Counted from the stretch's first letter, positions 48,705 to 57,839 are shown. The stretch is DNA of 64,000 bases from Symbiodinium sp. CCMP2592 (GCA_905221615.1 CAJNDT010004013.1:457501-521500); one strand, 5' to 3'. The notes: generated from the sequence alone by a model not told the origin. A program made the numbers and translations.

Positions 48705-49254
48705 GCATGAGGATGACCACAGTTTAGGGTTTTTTTAAAAAAACTCCTCTTCCCCAATTCCCCGCAAGGTCTCGACAGTCCGCTACGGCCGTTTAGGGTT
48801 TAGGGTTTAGGGGTTCTGTTATTTTGCCGTTTTGCTGTTTATGCGTTGTTGCCTAGTGTTCGGGGCGTAAGGATAACTTTGGGTTAGGGTTGTCACTTTG
48901 GGCCTTAGGTCTGTTTTTGCTGAGGGATCAGGTCTGTATAGGAGGCTTCATGAAACTTTGGCAACAGGTACTTGTTACTGGTTCCACGACTGCTGCTTCA
49001 GGACTGCGGAGGTAAGGGGTGAGGCTTTCAGGGCAGAAACTAGGTGCCTGCAATCAATGTACACTGTATGCAGTTCCTGCAGGACTCGTCGGAAATTGAA
49101 GGCTTGATGGGTTTCAACGGCAGTTTTTGACTGTAGGCCTAAACTCTGCGCCCTCAACCAGTCCGGCATGGCGCGGCTTCGGGATGATGAATCTTGTCAG
49201 ACTGGGACTTACAGGGATGGTTCTCTAAACTGAAATACCTTCGGGCTGCCATAG

Positions 49255-49356
49255 GGGTGGTTGTCAATATTAGGGTCCCGTTTTAGGTCCTTGTTATGAT
49301 ACGGCACCTGATATTTAGGGTACCCAAAAAAGGACCCTGATTTTGACAATCATCCA
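49255..49356. mobile_element. Family A element (A8)
   Basis: GGGGTGGTTGTCAATATTAG / CTGATTTTGACAATCATCC ends; ATAG and ATAA flanks. Confidence 0.85.
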
Positions 49357-49487
49357 TAAAATACAGCACCCAGCACCGCCAGGGATCCTGATACCTAAAC
49401 CCAAGGTTTGAGCACTGCTAGTTGCAAGCTGTGCAGGCGAGAATGCTGTCGATGTCACCAGGCGAGCATGACGTACATCCTACTGGC

Positions 49488-49583
49488 CTATACTGAACTT
49501 AGAACAATAGCAAAAACTATAATTTTAGCTGTTTCTTAGGGATTATAATAACCAAAAATTAAAAACTGTTTGTAAGTACCCCT
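49488..49583 (+). repeat. Family H repeat, copy 4
   Basis: CTATACTGAACTTAGAACAA ... TTTAGCTGTTTCTTAGGGAT ... TTTGTAAGTACCCCTAA. A minus-strand Cys-rich island (CTSCSPGDIDSILACTACN) lies just left of it. Confidence 0.9.
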
Positions 49584-49829
49584 AAGGGTAGTTGATGTGC
49601 GGTAGCGGTGTTCCTTGCAGCTTTTGGGTCGGGCAACGGAGATGCCAGAGCCCCAGCATGCAGGAATGCCCACACTGTCGCCCCGGTCGCATTCCGTGGG
49701 TGGCATGTGCAATGCTGACGATGGCCGAATGCACATAACTTCTGCTGCCTGCGGCTTCACCAAAACACGAACTCCCTGCCGTGCACCTCGACGCAGCATG
49801 AAAGGCTCCGCGGCTGCAGCAGCCCCAAC

Positions 49830-49960
49830 CGCTGCACCGTAAGAAACTGCTGCACACGGTCATGCTGACCGTGTTTCTGGGCAGCTTTGTCATAGATTCG
49901 TTTATTGGCCGGTGAAAGGGCTTCAAGACCCCAAACCAGAAAACTTGAATTCAAGTCAAT
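49830..49960 (-). CDS. Exon-like segment, unknown protein
   Basis: The minus frame reads ALSPANKRIYDKAAQKHGQH then DRVQQFLTVQRLGLLQPRS, charged and helix-like. The other minus frame is open but has unlikely composition. No family assigned. It is the last host-like island before the LINE. Confidence 0.4.
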
Positions 49961-50128
49961 TGGAGGGCCTCAGGTTGAACCGTTTGGGGTTTACTGCATC
50001 ACAAAACATCATCGAAACGCTCCTCACAGTCTTCAAAACTCGGGGGCACCTCACCCAGAGAAATTACAACCCCACTGTCAGGGCTAATCTTCTGATTCTG
50101 CTGGCGAGGATGACCATCTGAGGCGGCT

Positions 50129-50449
50129 GGCGCTACTATGGTGATGACGATGATGTTGACTCTTGTGACGAAGGTGATGACCATCATGGTGGAGATGTTG
50201 CTGCTGATGATGCTGACGATGCTGGTGATGCTTTTGATGCTGGCAATGCTGGTAATGCTGGTAATGCTGGTAATGCTGACGAAGCTGACCATGCTGATGA
50301 TGATGATGAAGATGAAATGATGACGATGATGGCGATCATGGTGATGGTGATGATGATGGTGATGACGATGATGATGATGATGATGGCGGTGATGCTGAAG
50401 CTGTTGATGATGATGATGGTGGGGATGATGACGATGATGATGATAGTGA
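50129..50449 (+). repeat. GAT-rich trinucleotide tract, left flank of the LINE
   Basis: Degenerate (GAT)n/(GGT GAT)n over about 300 bp; poly-Asp in one plus frame. Ends with GATGATGATAGTGA at 50436-50449. Confidence 0.9.
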
Positions 50450-50471
50450 AGCTTCACGGCCCGAGCTGTTT

Positions 50472-53400
50472 TTGAGTGAGCGCCCTCGAGGGCGTAGATG
50501 CGGCGCCATGGTGTTCGACGACCAGCGGCTTCCGAGTCGGCTGTTCGACGACCAGCGGCTTCCGGGTCGGCCGAGTCAGGGGCAGGTGATCCCATCGAAG
50601 ACTCTTCACCAAGGAATCCTCAAGAGACCCAAGATGCTGTGGCTGATCGTGATGCTGATGCCAATGCTGCGGCTGTGGCGCCTGTCAGAATGCGTGGCAA
50701 GCAGGGGTTCTCTAGCCAAGCCCTTGATGACGTCTCTGATGGAATCGAGAGCGGCTCCAACACCAGCGAGAGCGACACTTCTCGCAACACATCTGTCTCC
50801 ACTGAACTGCCCAGCATCGTCTCCTTGGAGCTGGTCGGGCCCCCTCTGGACAGAGCCAAATCATACGTGCTGGACCTTTACCGCCGAGAACTGCCTGCCA
50901 CCAGGCCTAATGACAGTGCTCGCTCCCATGGAGCACGACTGGGATGGGCCAAGCGTGATCTTGCAAAGCGTGACTGGAACTCCACCAAGTGGGTGGCCGG
51001 CCGCCTGCTGTCCAACTCGAGACTGCACGACTGGCTGGGCTTTGTGCAGGAAGAAGGGCATGCACCCAGAGACGAGCGTCTCGGGTGATCTCCGAACTGC
51101 AGTGCCCAAGCCGTTGGTCTTCTACCGATCACGAAATCTACGTGCTGCTCCCTTCCAGAGGCCTGTACCAGCTAGGTACCCTAAACGTAACACCACGCGA
51201 TCCCGCCGATCCTCTACGACTTTGTTTGTCCCTACACAACCTCACCCCGCTTCCTTCCCAGCCCCAGCACGACACAGCAGGTGTGTTGGCCGGGCTGGCC
51301 ATGATGCCAGCTGCTGGCGGTTGGAGACAGGGTGCTCCCCAGGGTCAGGCGCAATTCAGGGACACACTCAAAGTAGACAATGTAAAACTCACTCATGCAC
51401 ACAAGCTCCTTTAGGCCGCGGCGGTCCCAATTCCGTCGGAGGTGGCAGAGCAAGGTGTCTACTCATGTTGCTTGTAACCACCTTTGAAGCGAGGGTTTCT
51501 CTTGCTGCCACGGCAGGAGAAGGACCCAACCCGCCTGGGTTGGGGAAGCATCGTGGAATTGCGCAGGGTCTAGGCTTTCGTGAGTCCACTAGCTATGCAA
51601 AAAGCACAAAGCGAGCATTTCGAAGAGCCAGGCTGCGTGCACAACAGTCGCTGTCTGGTGGCACCTTCTATCGAGGACAGTGGTGCACCGGAGAAACCCT
51701 TCAAGCCATGTCTAACACTCCCGTTTCTAGCCATAAGCCCCATAGCATGGCATCGCGGAACAGGACGCTTCAACATTCCCGACAGCCGTATGTTCGTTGC
51801 TTCAGTTGGAACTCCAGTGGCCTCACCTCTGCCCTGTTCCAGGAGCTGCTTTCCTGGCTAGATGAAGAGAATCGTTACGATCTTGTTGTTATACAAGAAA
51901 CACATTGGGGGCCCTGTTCCGATTTTCGTAGCGGGGGTTGGTCGTGTCTGCATTCTTCAGGCTTTGGCACAGAGGTGTCCTACGACAAACACGGAGGCAT
52001 CCTTGTATTGGCACGGACGGAGGTATTCACAAACATGGCATTTCAAGAGGTTTACCCGGGTCGGCTGGTGCACTTTCGCGCCACACACATCCGGACTCAC
52101 ATGACTGTTGATGTCATCGGCCTTTATCAGCATGTTTGGCGATCGCAGCTTCCTGCTGAACAGAACCATATCTATAGGAAGGATATTTGGGACAAGCTTA
52201 GCTCCCTCCTCCTCAGCATCCCCACACGACATGTTGTCATGGTGGCAGGAGACTACAACTCTGTGCTTCAGCCGCTGCCGCCCCACGTTGGGCCGGCTGC
52301 AACAGCCAAAGCAGGCTCCGCTACCACTGATAAATCCCTGGTCAGGTTGATTCGGGAACATAGCTTGTGTGTGCTGAATAGTTGGGCTGCTAAACCCTCC
52401 CACACTTTCGAATCCCATCAGGGCCAAACTCAAATCGACTTTGTGATGGCGCGCATTCGGGATAGCAAAGGATTAGCTAAGATGGCTCGGCCCCAGCATT
52501 CCTTCCCGGTAGGTGCGTGGCGCAAGGACGGACACTGGCCCGTGGAGGCCTGTCTACCAGTGACACCTTTTCACCGTAGACCCCAGGCATCCCGCCCTGT
52601 AGCTGCAGCTTACGACACCAAAGCACTACAGCTTGCCGTCATAACACAAAGTCCGGAGGCCGAAGCCCTCCGCCTTGATGTGGAAGGCCGACTGCCTGGC
52701 CTGCAGGCCACCTCTTTGCTGGGTGTCCGAAACGGTGTAAATCAGGTTATGTTAGATGCCCTCAGTAGGCACTTTCCCCTCCGACCCCGACCTGACACAC
52801 GCATCAGTGCGCAAGGGCCCTATCGAGCCTCTGCTCGAGAGACTTGGCGCCTTTATCGGGTCTACAAGGCCCCTCGAATAGCCTATGGATTAAGAGTTTG
52901 GAGAAAATGGTTTGACTATGCCAGGTTCCGTCGAGCGTCTGCGGCCTTGCGGGCCCAAAGTCAGCAACTCAAACGATCTGCTCTGCTTAGCAAACTGGAA
53001 GAAGCCGAACAAGCCGCTGTGGCAGGCAACCAGCGCGTCTTGCATCAGATCGTCAGGAGCCTGGCTCCTTCGTCTTTTCAGATTGTATCCCGCCTTCGCA
53101 GCCCTTCGGGTGCTCTGCAGAGCAAGGCCGATGAGCTTCAACAAATCTTGCAACACGCCAAGGCTGTTTTTGCCAAGCATTCAGATCACTCTGAAATCAG
53201 CTGCTTGCATCAAGACTTTCACATCACAGATGCAGAGGTACAAGCTGAGCTTCGCAAACTGGGGGTGGCCAAGGCAGTCCCCAAAACTGTAGCCCCGGCG
53301 GCATGTTGGAAGCTGTGCTCTTCCGGCCTTAGTCAGGCACTGGGCCCTGCTCTTCGAACACACTTTCGAGCTGGCAGTGTCTGCCGTCTTCAGCAGGAGC

Positions 53401-56400
53401 TCCATGATGCACATGTGTCCCTGATCCCGAAACCCAATAAACCTGCAACGGAGGTAGCCAACCTCCGACCCATAGGCTTGCAGTGTCCATCAGCTAAAGT
53501 AGTGGCTGGGCTAGTTCGCCAGAAATTGCTGGATGTCCTGACACCTCTCCTGCAGTTCCAGCCCCAATATGCTTACACGAAGTGCAGAGGAACTTTCAAT
53601 GCCATCCTCCGCGTGCATGGACACTTCGAGCAAGTGGGTCAGCTCCTGAGAGCCAATAGACTCGACCGCTTCCAGCAGCACCAGGGGAGCCAGAGACTCC
53701 CCTTCTTCGGTGGCTTAAGCTTATCTTTGGATTTGACTAAAGCTTTCGATCTGACTGATCGGCCTAGACTGTATGGTACGTTGTCCGAATTTGGGGTCTC
53801 ACAGGATGTAATCTCTATAGTGCAGCAACTCTACAAGGATGCCCGTTATATCTTCCGAGCCGGCTCCTTGGAGCATGCCCTTGTCACAACCAACGGGCTT
53901 AAGCAAGGATGTCTCATTGCACCTTTTCTTTGGTGCTACTACACCTTGGCCCTTCTCCATACCCTACAGGCCAAACGCGATGGCGATTGGGCAAGGCGGG
54001 TCATTACGCTTTTTGCTGATGACACGTGGGGGAGTTGGGTCTTGAAGTGTAAAGAAGATTTCTACAGGGCCTTGGATGACTTAACAATCATACTTGAAAC
54101 CTTAGTGGAGTACAAAATGGAGATCAATTATAAAAAGACTGCCATCCTGTTGAGAATTGAGGGCAAACAAGCCAAAGCCATTCTTCATGAGCATTGCTGT
54201 CTAAAAAATGGGCAACGTTTCTTGAAAGTGGTTGTACATGGCCAAATTGAGCTCATTCCCATTAAGGACTCACACGAATATCTGGGCACACAGGTTTCAT
54301 ATCGACATCGTCTTGACAAAAATCTCAATTCCCGTGTGCAGGCCGGACAGGCCAAACATCAGCAACTCAAAAAGGTCTTGAACGGCACCCATGTTCTCTC
54401 GAGCCATCATAGAGTTCGTCTCTGGGCTGCTTGTGTTCAGACCAGTCTCGTCTATTCCTTGCCGGCGGTTGGGGTAACCAAGATAGGTCTTCAGAAACTT
54501 GAAAAGGTCATGGTGAGGCACCTGCGCGCCATTTTCCGACAGCCTGCACACCTCACCCACAGCACCAATGCCTCCATTTGGGAGCGGGCTCGCCAGGTAC
54601 CTGCAGGACGCCTCCTGCTTGGGGCCGTCGAAAATTTCACTGCCAAGCTGCAAGCCAAGCGGCTTGAGGCACCGGATATCACCACGGAACAGGCAGTGTT
54701 TGATCAACTCGACTCTCTCATAGCCTCCCTGCGGCGTTTGGTGGATGAGTGTAGCCAAACCACCCAACAGTCCACTGAGGACGCTACTCTTGATCACCTG
54801 TGTCCGGAGTGTGCCATGCCATTCTCCAGTGATAATGCACGGCGTATACACTGCAAGCTGAAGCATGGCTACTTGCCGGAACATGCCACGAGCAAACCGG
54901 TGAAATTTCAAGCCCATTTGCATGCTTGTGGGGGCCTCCCCCAATGTCAGCTTTGCAATCGTCGCTTCGGCAGGTGGCAGCAGCTTCGCCGGCACATAGA
55001 AGATGGCTCCTGCCATGTCCTCGGAGGAGAAAGCCTCACCAAACACCCTATCAATACGCAAGACGCTCAGGTGGCGTCGACTGATGACACAGCAGCGATT
55101 GACCCGGCGACCGCCACGGGTGTTCATCAAAACATGCCGTTAGTTCGCAGACACGATTTCTTAAGTCGATTGCATGACTGGGAAGCACTGCTCCGTGATC
55201 ATCGGCTCCGCGCGGATCTGCAGTCGCACTGTTCCATCTGCCACATGTGGGTTGCTAGTTTCTGCAAGGTCAAGCAACACATTGTTAGGGTGCATGATAA
55301 GGAATCTCCTGGACTGCATGATGCGGCGATCAAGTTGTGTGCTACCTTTAAGCAGCAGCTGAAAAGTGGCCATGACTGTCCCTGGTGCCGAGGAAAAGTC
55401 TGGAGCCCGGGACGACACGCGCAACAATGTGTTGTTCTTTACCAGGTCTGTGTAGCCAAAGAATTTCACAGCCGACAGGTCAGTGAACGATCTGGCGGAA
55501 CTCAATCCGGAAGCCGAGATCTTTGCACACTGCCATCCGAGCTTACTGTCGTTCCATTCGCAGGCCGAGACGCCAACCAAGGATCAACCGAGCAAGCGAC
55601 CGCGACAGGAAGATTCCACACAGAAGCCGGGGAATCAGGTGTTGCAAAAACAGCAAGGCAATCGGCCCACAGGAAATCTGATGGAAAGCTTGAAGCTACT
55701 AGCAAGGCTGCTAGTGCAACACGAAGATCAGTTGGCGGCATTGCGCATGGACAAGGGCTTCGTGCTTTTTGCACGCCAAGATCAGTTCTCGCTCATTCCG
55801 GCGATGTACGCCATCTCGAAAGAGTGGAACCACACTCGCGAGACCGAACCCGAGAAGCTTCAGTCCCCATTGAGAACTCTCCTCTTAGCTTGTCTCATTC
55901 GGGAACTGATGCAAAGAATCCAGAAGATGGTGGCAACCACCGAGGGGATGGACAAACTCAAGGCCGCCAGTTGGATGACAGCTGGAGGCGAGTGGTGCTT
56001 CATGAAGTTCTGTCATCGAACCAAGAAGCTCATCCCCAACCCGGCCCAGTCTGCCATGGCACACGACGAGGTCATCCGTCTTCTGACATTCTTGTTGACA
56101 GCGATGCAGGGGGAGATAATACACAAGTTCTGCAGCACTCGACCACTCAAGCAATTGGAGGGCTCGGCAGACCAGAAACCCCAAGCTGTGTTTCTGCTGG
56201 AGATCTCCCTACGGGGGGAGAAAGCGGGGGAAGTTCACGAGGCCTTCTCCAGGTTGGCCAATCTTTCGGTGTGGCAATTGATCAGGGTCTCGATGAAGCG
56301 AGAGTCGCTGCAGCGATCCAATGCGGCGAAGAAAGTTGCACAGCTGCTCGGACAGCGGTGAAACAGCCGAATCGCCCGGGGCATCCTGATACAGCTGCCA

Positions 56401-56510
56401 CGCAGCTGAGTACGAGCCCTATCCACTGGACACAAGTACCATGTCACAAGATCAGCCGTACTGTTTGCCTGACTTTACCCTTTTCAACCCAGGCAATCAT
56501 TGCTATCTGA
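50472..56510 (+). CDS. LINE polyprotein frame: endonuclease, reverse transcriptase, zinc fingers
   Basis: An open frame of 2012 codons with no ATG at its 5' limit (it starts at a TTG). Convincing protein runs from about 51560 to 55470. Endonuclease residues: CFSWNSSGL (about residue 444), IQETHW, GDYNS (593), IDFVMAR, DGHWPV (685). Reverse transcriptase: SLDLTKAFD (motif A, about 1087), GLKQGCLIAPF (B, 1142), FADD (C, 1180) and EINYKKT (D). The C-terminal part has C2H2-type fingers CPECAMPF...HCKLKH, CQLCNRRF...HIEDGSCH, CSICHMWV...HIVRVH and a CPWC...H...C unit. Before about 51100 and after about 55480 this frame is probably not the translated one. All catalytic motifs look intact. Confidence 0.9.
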   Translation: MSERPRGRRCGAMVFDDQRLPSRLFDDQRLPGRPSQGQVIPSKTLHQGILKRPKMLWLIVMLMPMLRLWRLSECVASRGSLAKPLMTSLMESRAAPTPARATLLATHLSPLNCPASSPWSWSGPLWTEPNHTCWTFTAENCLPPGLMTVLAPMEHDWDGPSVILQSVTGTPPSGWPAACCPTRDCTTGWALCRKKGMHPETSVSGDLRTAVPKPLVFYRSRNLRAAPFQRPVPARYPKRNTTRSRRSSTTLFVPTQPHPASFPAPARHSRCVGRAGHDASCWRLETGCSPGSGAIQGHTQSRQCKTHSCTQAPLGRGGPNSVGGGRARCLLMLLVTTFEARVSLAATAGEGPNPPGLGKHRGIAQGLGFRESTSYAKSTKRAFRRARLRAQQSLSGGTFYRGQWCTGETLQAMSNTPVSSHKPHSMASRNRTLQHSRQPYVRCFSWNSSGLTSALFQELLSWLDEENRYDLVVIQETHWGPCSDFRSGGWSCLHSSGFGTEVSYDKHGGILVLARTEVFTNMAFQEVYPGRLVHFRATHIRTHMTVDVIGLYQHVWRSQLPAEQNHIYRKDIWDKLSSLLLSIPTRHVVMVAGDYNSVLQPLPPHVGPAATAKAGSATTDKSLVRLIREHSLCVLNSWAAKPSHTFESHQGQTQIDFVMARIRDSKGLAKMARPQHSFPVGAWRKDGHWPVEACLPVTPFHRRPQASRPVAAAYDTKALQLAVITQSPEAEALRLDVEGRLPGLQATSLLGVRNGVNQVMLDALSRHFPLRPRPDTRISAQGPYRASARETWRLYRVYKAPRIAYGLRVWRKWFDYARFRRASAALRAQSQQLKRSALLSKLEEAEQAAVAGNQRVLHQIVRSLAPSSFQIVSRLRSPSGALQSKADELQQILQHAKAVFAKHSDHSEISCLHQDFHITDAEVQAELRKLGVAKAVPKTVAPAACWKLCSSGLSQALGPALRTHFRAGSVCRLQQELHDAHVSLIPKPNKPATEVANLRPIGLQCPSAKVVAGLVRQKLLDVLTPLLQFQPQYAYTKCRGTFNAILRVHGHFEQVGQLLRANRLDRFQQHQGSQRLPFFGGLSLSLDLTKAFDLTDRPRLYGTLSEFGVSQDVISIVQQLYKDARYIFRAGSLEHALVTTNGLKQGCLIAPFLWCYYTLALLHTLQAKRDGDWARRVITLFADDTWGSWVLKCKEDFYRALDDLTIILETLVEYKMEINYKKTAILLRIEGKQAKAILHEHCCLKNGQRFLKVVVHGQIELIPIKDSHEYLGTQVSYRHRLDKNLNSRVQAGQAKHQQLKKVLNGTHVLSSHHRVRLWAACVQTSLVYSLPAVGVTKIGLQKLEKVMVRHLRAIFRQPAHLTHSTNASIWERARQVPAGRLLLGAVENFTAKLQAKRLEAPDITTEQAVFDQLDSLIASLRRLVDECSQTTQQSTEDATLDHLCPECAMPFSSDNARRIHCKLKHGYLPEHATSKPVKFQAHLHACGGLPQCQLCNRRFGRWQQLRRHIEDGSCHVLGGESLTKHPINTQDAQVASTDDTAAIDPATATGVHQNMPLVRRHDFLSRLHDWEALLRDHRLRADLQSHCSICHMWVASFCKVKQHIVRVHDKESPGLHDAAIKLCATFKQQLKSGHDCPWCRGKVWSPGRHAQQCVVLYQVCVAKEFHSRQVSERSGGTQSGSRDLCTLPSELTVVPFAGRDANQGSTEQATATGRFHTEAGESGVAKTARQSAHRKSDGKLEATSKAASATRRSVGGIAHGQGLRAFCTPRSVLAHSGDVRHLERVEPHSRDRTREASVPIENSPLSLSHSGTDAKNPEDGGNHRGDGQTQGRQLDDSWRRVVLHEVLSSNQEAHPQPGPVCHGTRRGHPSSDILVDSDAGGDNTQVLQHSTTQAIGGLGRPETPSCVSAGDLPTGGESGGSSRGLLQVGQSFGVAIDQGLDEARVAAAIQCGEESCTAARTAVKQPNRPGHPDTAATQLSTSPIHWTQVPCHKISRTVCLTLPFSTQAIIAI
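50498..51088 (+). CDS. LINE N-terminal open frame
   Basis: ATG-initiated frame of 196 codons. A direct 27-30 bp duplication (TTCGACGACCAGCGGCTTCC at 50516 and 50546) encodes repeated VRRPAAS. An acidic, Ser/Asp-rich stretch follows, then a basic Trp-containing stretch (AKRDLAKRDWNSTKWVAGRL). Its composition is more protein-like than the overlapping frame that later encodes the endonuclease. It may be an ORF1-type or linker product, joined to the main frame by a frame change near 51090. No RNA-binding motif is evident. Confidence 0.5.
   Translation: MRRHGVRRPAASESAVRRPAASGSAESGAGDPIEDSSPRNPQETQDAVADRDADANAAAVAPVRMRGKQGFSSQALDDVSDGIESGSNTSESDTSRNTSVSTELPSIVSLELVGPPLDRAKSYVLDLYRRELPATRPNDSARSHGARLGWAKRDLAKRDWNSTKWVAGRLLSNSRLHDWLGFVQEEGHAPRDERLG
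55483..56361 (+). CDS. LINE region after the zinc fingers, +1 frame
   Basis: Protein-like sequence leaves the polyprotein frame and continues here, read one base later, from about 55454 (after a TAG at 55453-55455); the first candidate start is only a GTG. It begins with a basic linker (PSKRPRQEDSTQKPGNQ), then helical segments such as LMESLKLLARLLVQHEDQLA, ELMQRIQKMVATTEGMDKL and AHDEVIRLLTFLLTAMQGEI, ending SNAAKKVAQLLGQR. No domain recognised. Its position suggests a structural linker between the reverse transcriptase and protease parts. Whether a programmed +1 shift, an indel in this copy or an intron links it is unknown. Confidence 0.7.
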   Translation: MNDLAELNPEAEIFAHCHPSLLSFHSQAETPTKDQPSKRPRQEDSTQKPGNQVLQKQQGNRPTGNLMESLKLLARLLVQHEDQLAALRMDKGFVLFARQDQFSLIPAMYAISKEWNHTRETEPEKLQSPLRTLLLACLIRELMQRIQKMVATTEGMDKLKAASWMTAGGEWCFMKFCHRTKKLIPNPAQSAMAHDEVIRLLTFLLTAMQGEIIHKFCSTRPLKQLEGSADQKPQAVFLLEISLRGEKAGEVHEAFSRLANLSVWQLIRVSMKRESLQRSNAAKKVAQLLGQR

Positions 56511-57382
56511 ATGCTTTCCTGTATGCTCTCGCTGCTGCTGCAAAGGCCACCTCCCTGTGGTCTCAGCTTCCGGGGGTGATGCAACAGTTGGCAGGTCGCA
56601 TGGGGAATCGAGCCATGGGGCTCATGGGGTTTTGCATGCTTGGCTGGCGTGACCCTGAGAGTCAGCACGACATAGCTGAGCTGATTGACTACGTACATCC
56701 ACGATTAGCTCCTAGGTCCTTCAGGGGAAGCTGGCAAGGTCGCCGGCAAAGCATGCATTCGCCGCTTCAAGTTGTCAGGACTGCCATAGTGCGGACGACC
56801 CAATGCATACAACTTACCCCTCCCCCACTGCATAGACCAAGCCTTCAGTATATCATACAGCATTGGCATGAGCAGGATGATCGTCAAGCTCTCACTGTTG
56901 CAGGACAGTGGCTGTTCTTCCAGCTACCCAGGTTTCAGAACAGGAGCGGGCAGCTGCACAAAACCAGACAGATGTATGATTTGCCAAACACCGTGCAGGT
57001 GCCACTCTTTTGCGACGACACGTCGCTCCTAGTGCAGTGGCTTCCTTACACACTTACGGCAGTCATCCGACATCATGGCTCAACGCCGCTCGCAGGTCAT
57101 TACACCACGTTGATTTTCTCTGAAGGGGCATTCCGAGTTTACGACGACGACAAAAAAGTTCGCATTGCCACAGCTGCCGATTGCAGTAAAGCATGCCGCG
57201 ACATGTATATCGTTGTCTTAACCAGTGCCTCATCCTCTGCATCAGCTGCTCCTGAACCTAGCTCGGGCAGTGCTGCCACAGTAGCCTCTGATGGGGCGTC
57301 CACTTCGGTTGCGCGTGTTGCTGATGGACGGAGCATTTCAACAGTAAATAGCATTGACCATTATTTTCCCAAGAAGGCCTAA
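56441..57382 (+). CDS. Ubiquitin-specific protease (peptidase family C19) encoded by the LINE
   Basis: ATG-initiated, 313 codons. The Cys box is NPGNHCYLNAFLYAL with catalytic Cys21. The family's second box appears as SQHDIAELIDYV (compare QQDAxEF). The His box is PLAGHYTTLIF followed by AFRVYDDDKKV, which supplies the His and the Asp/Asn. At about 240 residues before a Ser/Ala-rich tail ending IDHYFPKKA, it is a small USP. The tail resembles a PIP-box-like ending, but I would not insist on that. The frame is again +1 relative to the preceding region and opens 80 bp after its stop. Expected role is removal of ubiquitin from host or element proteins. Confidence 0.85.
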   Translation: MSQDQPYCLPDFTLFNPGNHCYLNAFLYALAAAAKATSLWSQLPGVMQQLAGRMGNRAMGLMGFCMLGWRDPESQHDIAELIDYVHPRLAPRSFRGSWQGRRQSMHSPLQVVRTAIVRTTQCIQLTPPPLHRPSLQYIIQHWHEQDDRQALTVAGQWLFFQLPRFQNRSGQLHKTRQMYDLPNTVQVPLFCDDTSLLVQWLPYTLTAVIRHHGSTPLAGHYTTLIFSEGAFRVYDDDKKVRIATAADCSKACRDMYIVVLTSASSSASAAPEPSSGSAATVASDGASTSVARVADGRSISTVNSIDHYFPKKA

Positions 57383-57561
57383 GACGGCCAAGGGGCTTTT
57401 AACCACTTTTGTGTTGTGGTCCTTGTATAGCTGTGGATCGCTAGTTAACGTTAGCGTAGTAAGCCTCCCAAGGGCATGCGTGCCATGCCGACACGATCGG
57501 CCGGTGCAAAGCACTGAAGGCGCTCGCTGGACTAGAGACCTTTCTAGCCGCGTCGGAAGAA

Positions 57562-57720
57562 GATGATGATAGTGATGATGGTGAAGATGACCGCGATACT
57601 GATGATGATAATGATGGTGCTTCTGGCTCTGGTGATGGTAATGAGTTTGATGCCGATGATGATGGTGCTGATGCTCTGACGATGATGATGATGATGATGA
57701 GGAGGCGGAGGATGATGACG
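57562..57720 (+). repeat. GAT-rich trinucleotide tract, right flank of the LINE
   Basis: Starts GATGATGATAGTGA and continues as degenerate (GAT)n to about 57715. One plus frame is poly-Asp/Gly. Confidence 0.9.
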
Positions 57721-57839
57721 GTATCTGTCCTTGTCCAACACCAGGTCATGATTGTTGTGGCATGTGCTCGACATGAAAGCTTTGTCCAGAACTCCAACCT
57801 CGTGGGAGCGACAACACAATTATCCTGAATCCTACGCCC

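Larger units (their letters stand above)
50450..57561 (+). mobile_element. LINE-type non-LTR retrotransposon with a ubiquitin-protease domain
   Basis: Proposed limits come from GATGATGATAGTGA at both ends (50436-50449 and 57562-57575), a candidate 14-bp target duplication in GAT-rich DNA. The element would be 7.1 kb. It contains, in order, an N-terminal region, an endonuclease of the exonuclease/endonuclease/phosphatase fold, reverse transcriptase, zinc fingers, an unknown region and a C19 protease, then about 180 bp of 3' untranslated sequence. No long terminal repeats are seen. Confidence 0.85.

Noticed and set aside
176..49356. A CRISPR array, or rho-independent terminators, to explain the many hairpins
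   Set aside because: No regular repeat-spacer structure. The hairpins are dispersed, AT-rich transposon-like units with target duplications, in a eukaryotic genome.
49999..50595. 198-codon minus frame rich in His/Ile/Ser
   Set aside because: A translation of the GAT tract in reverse.
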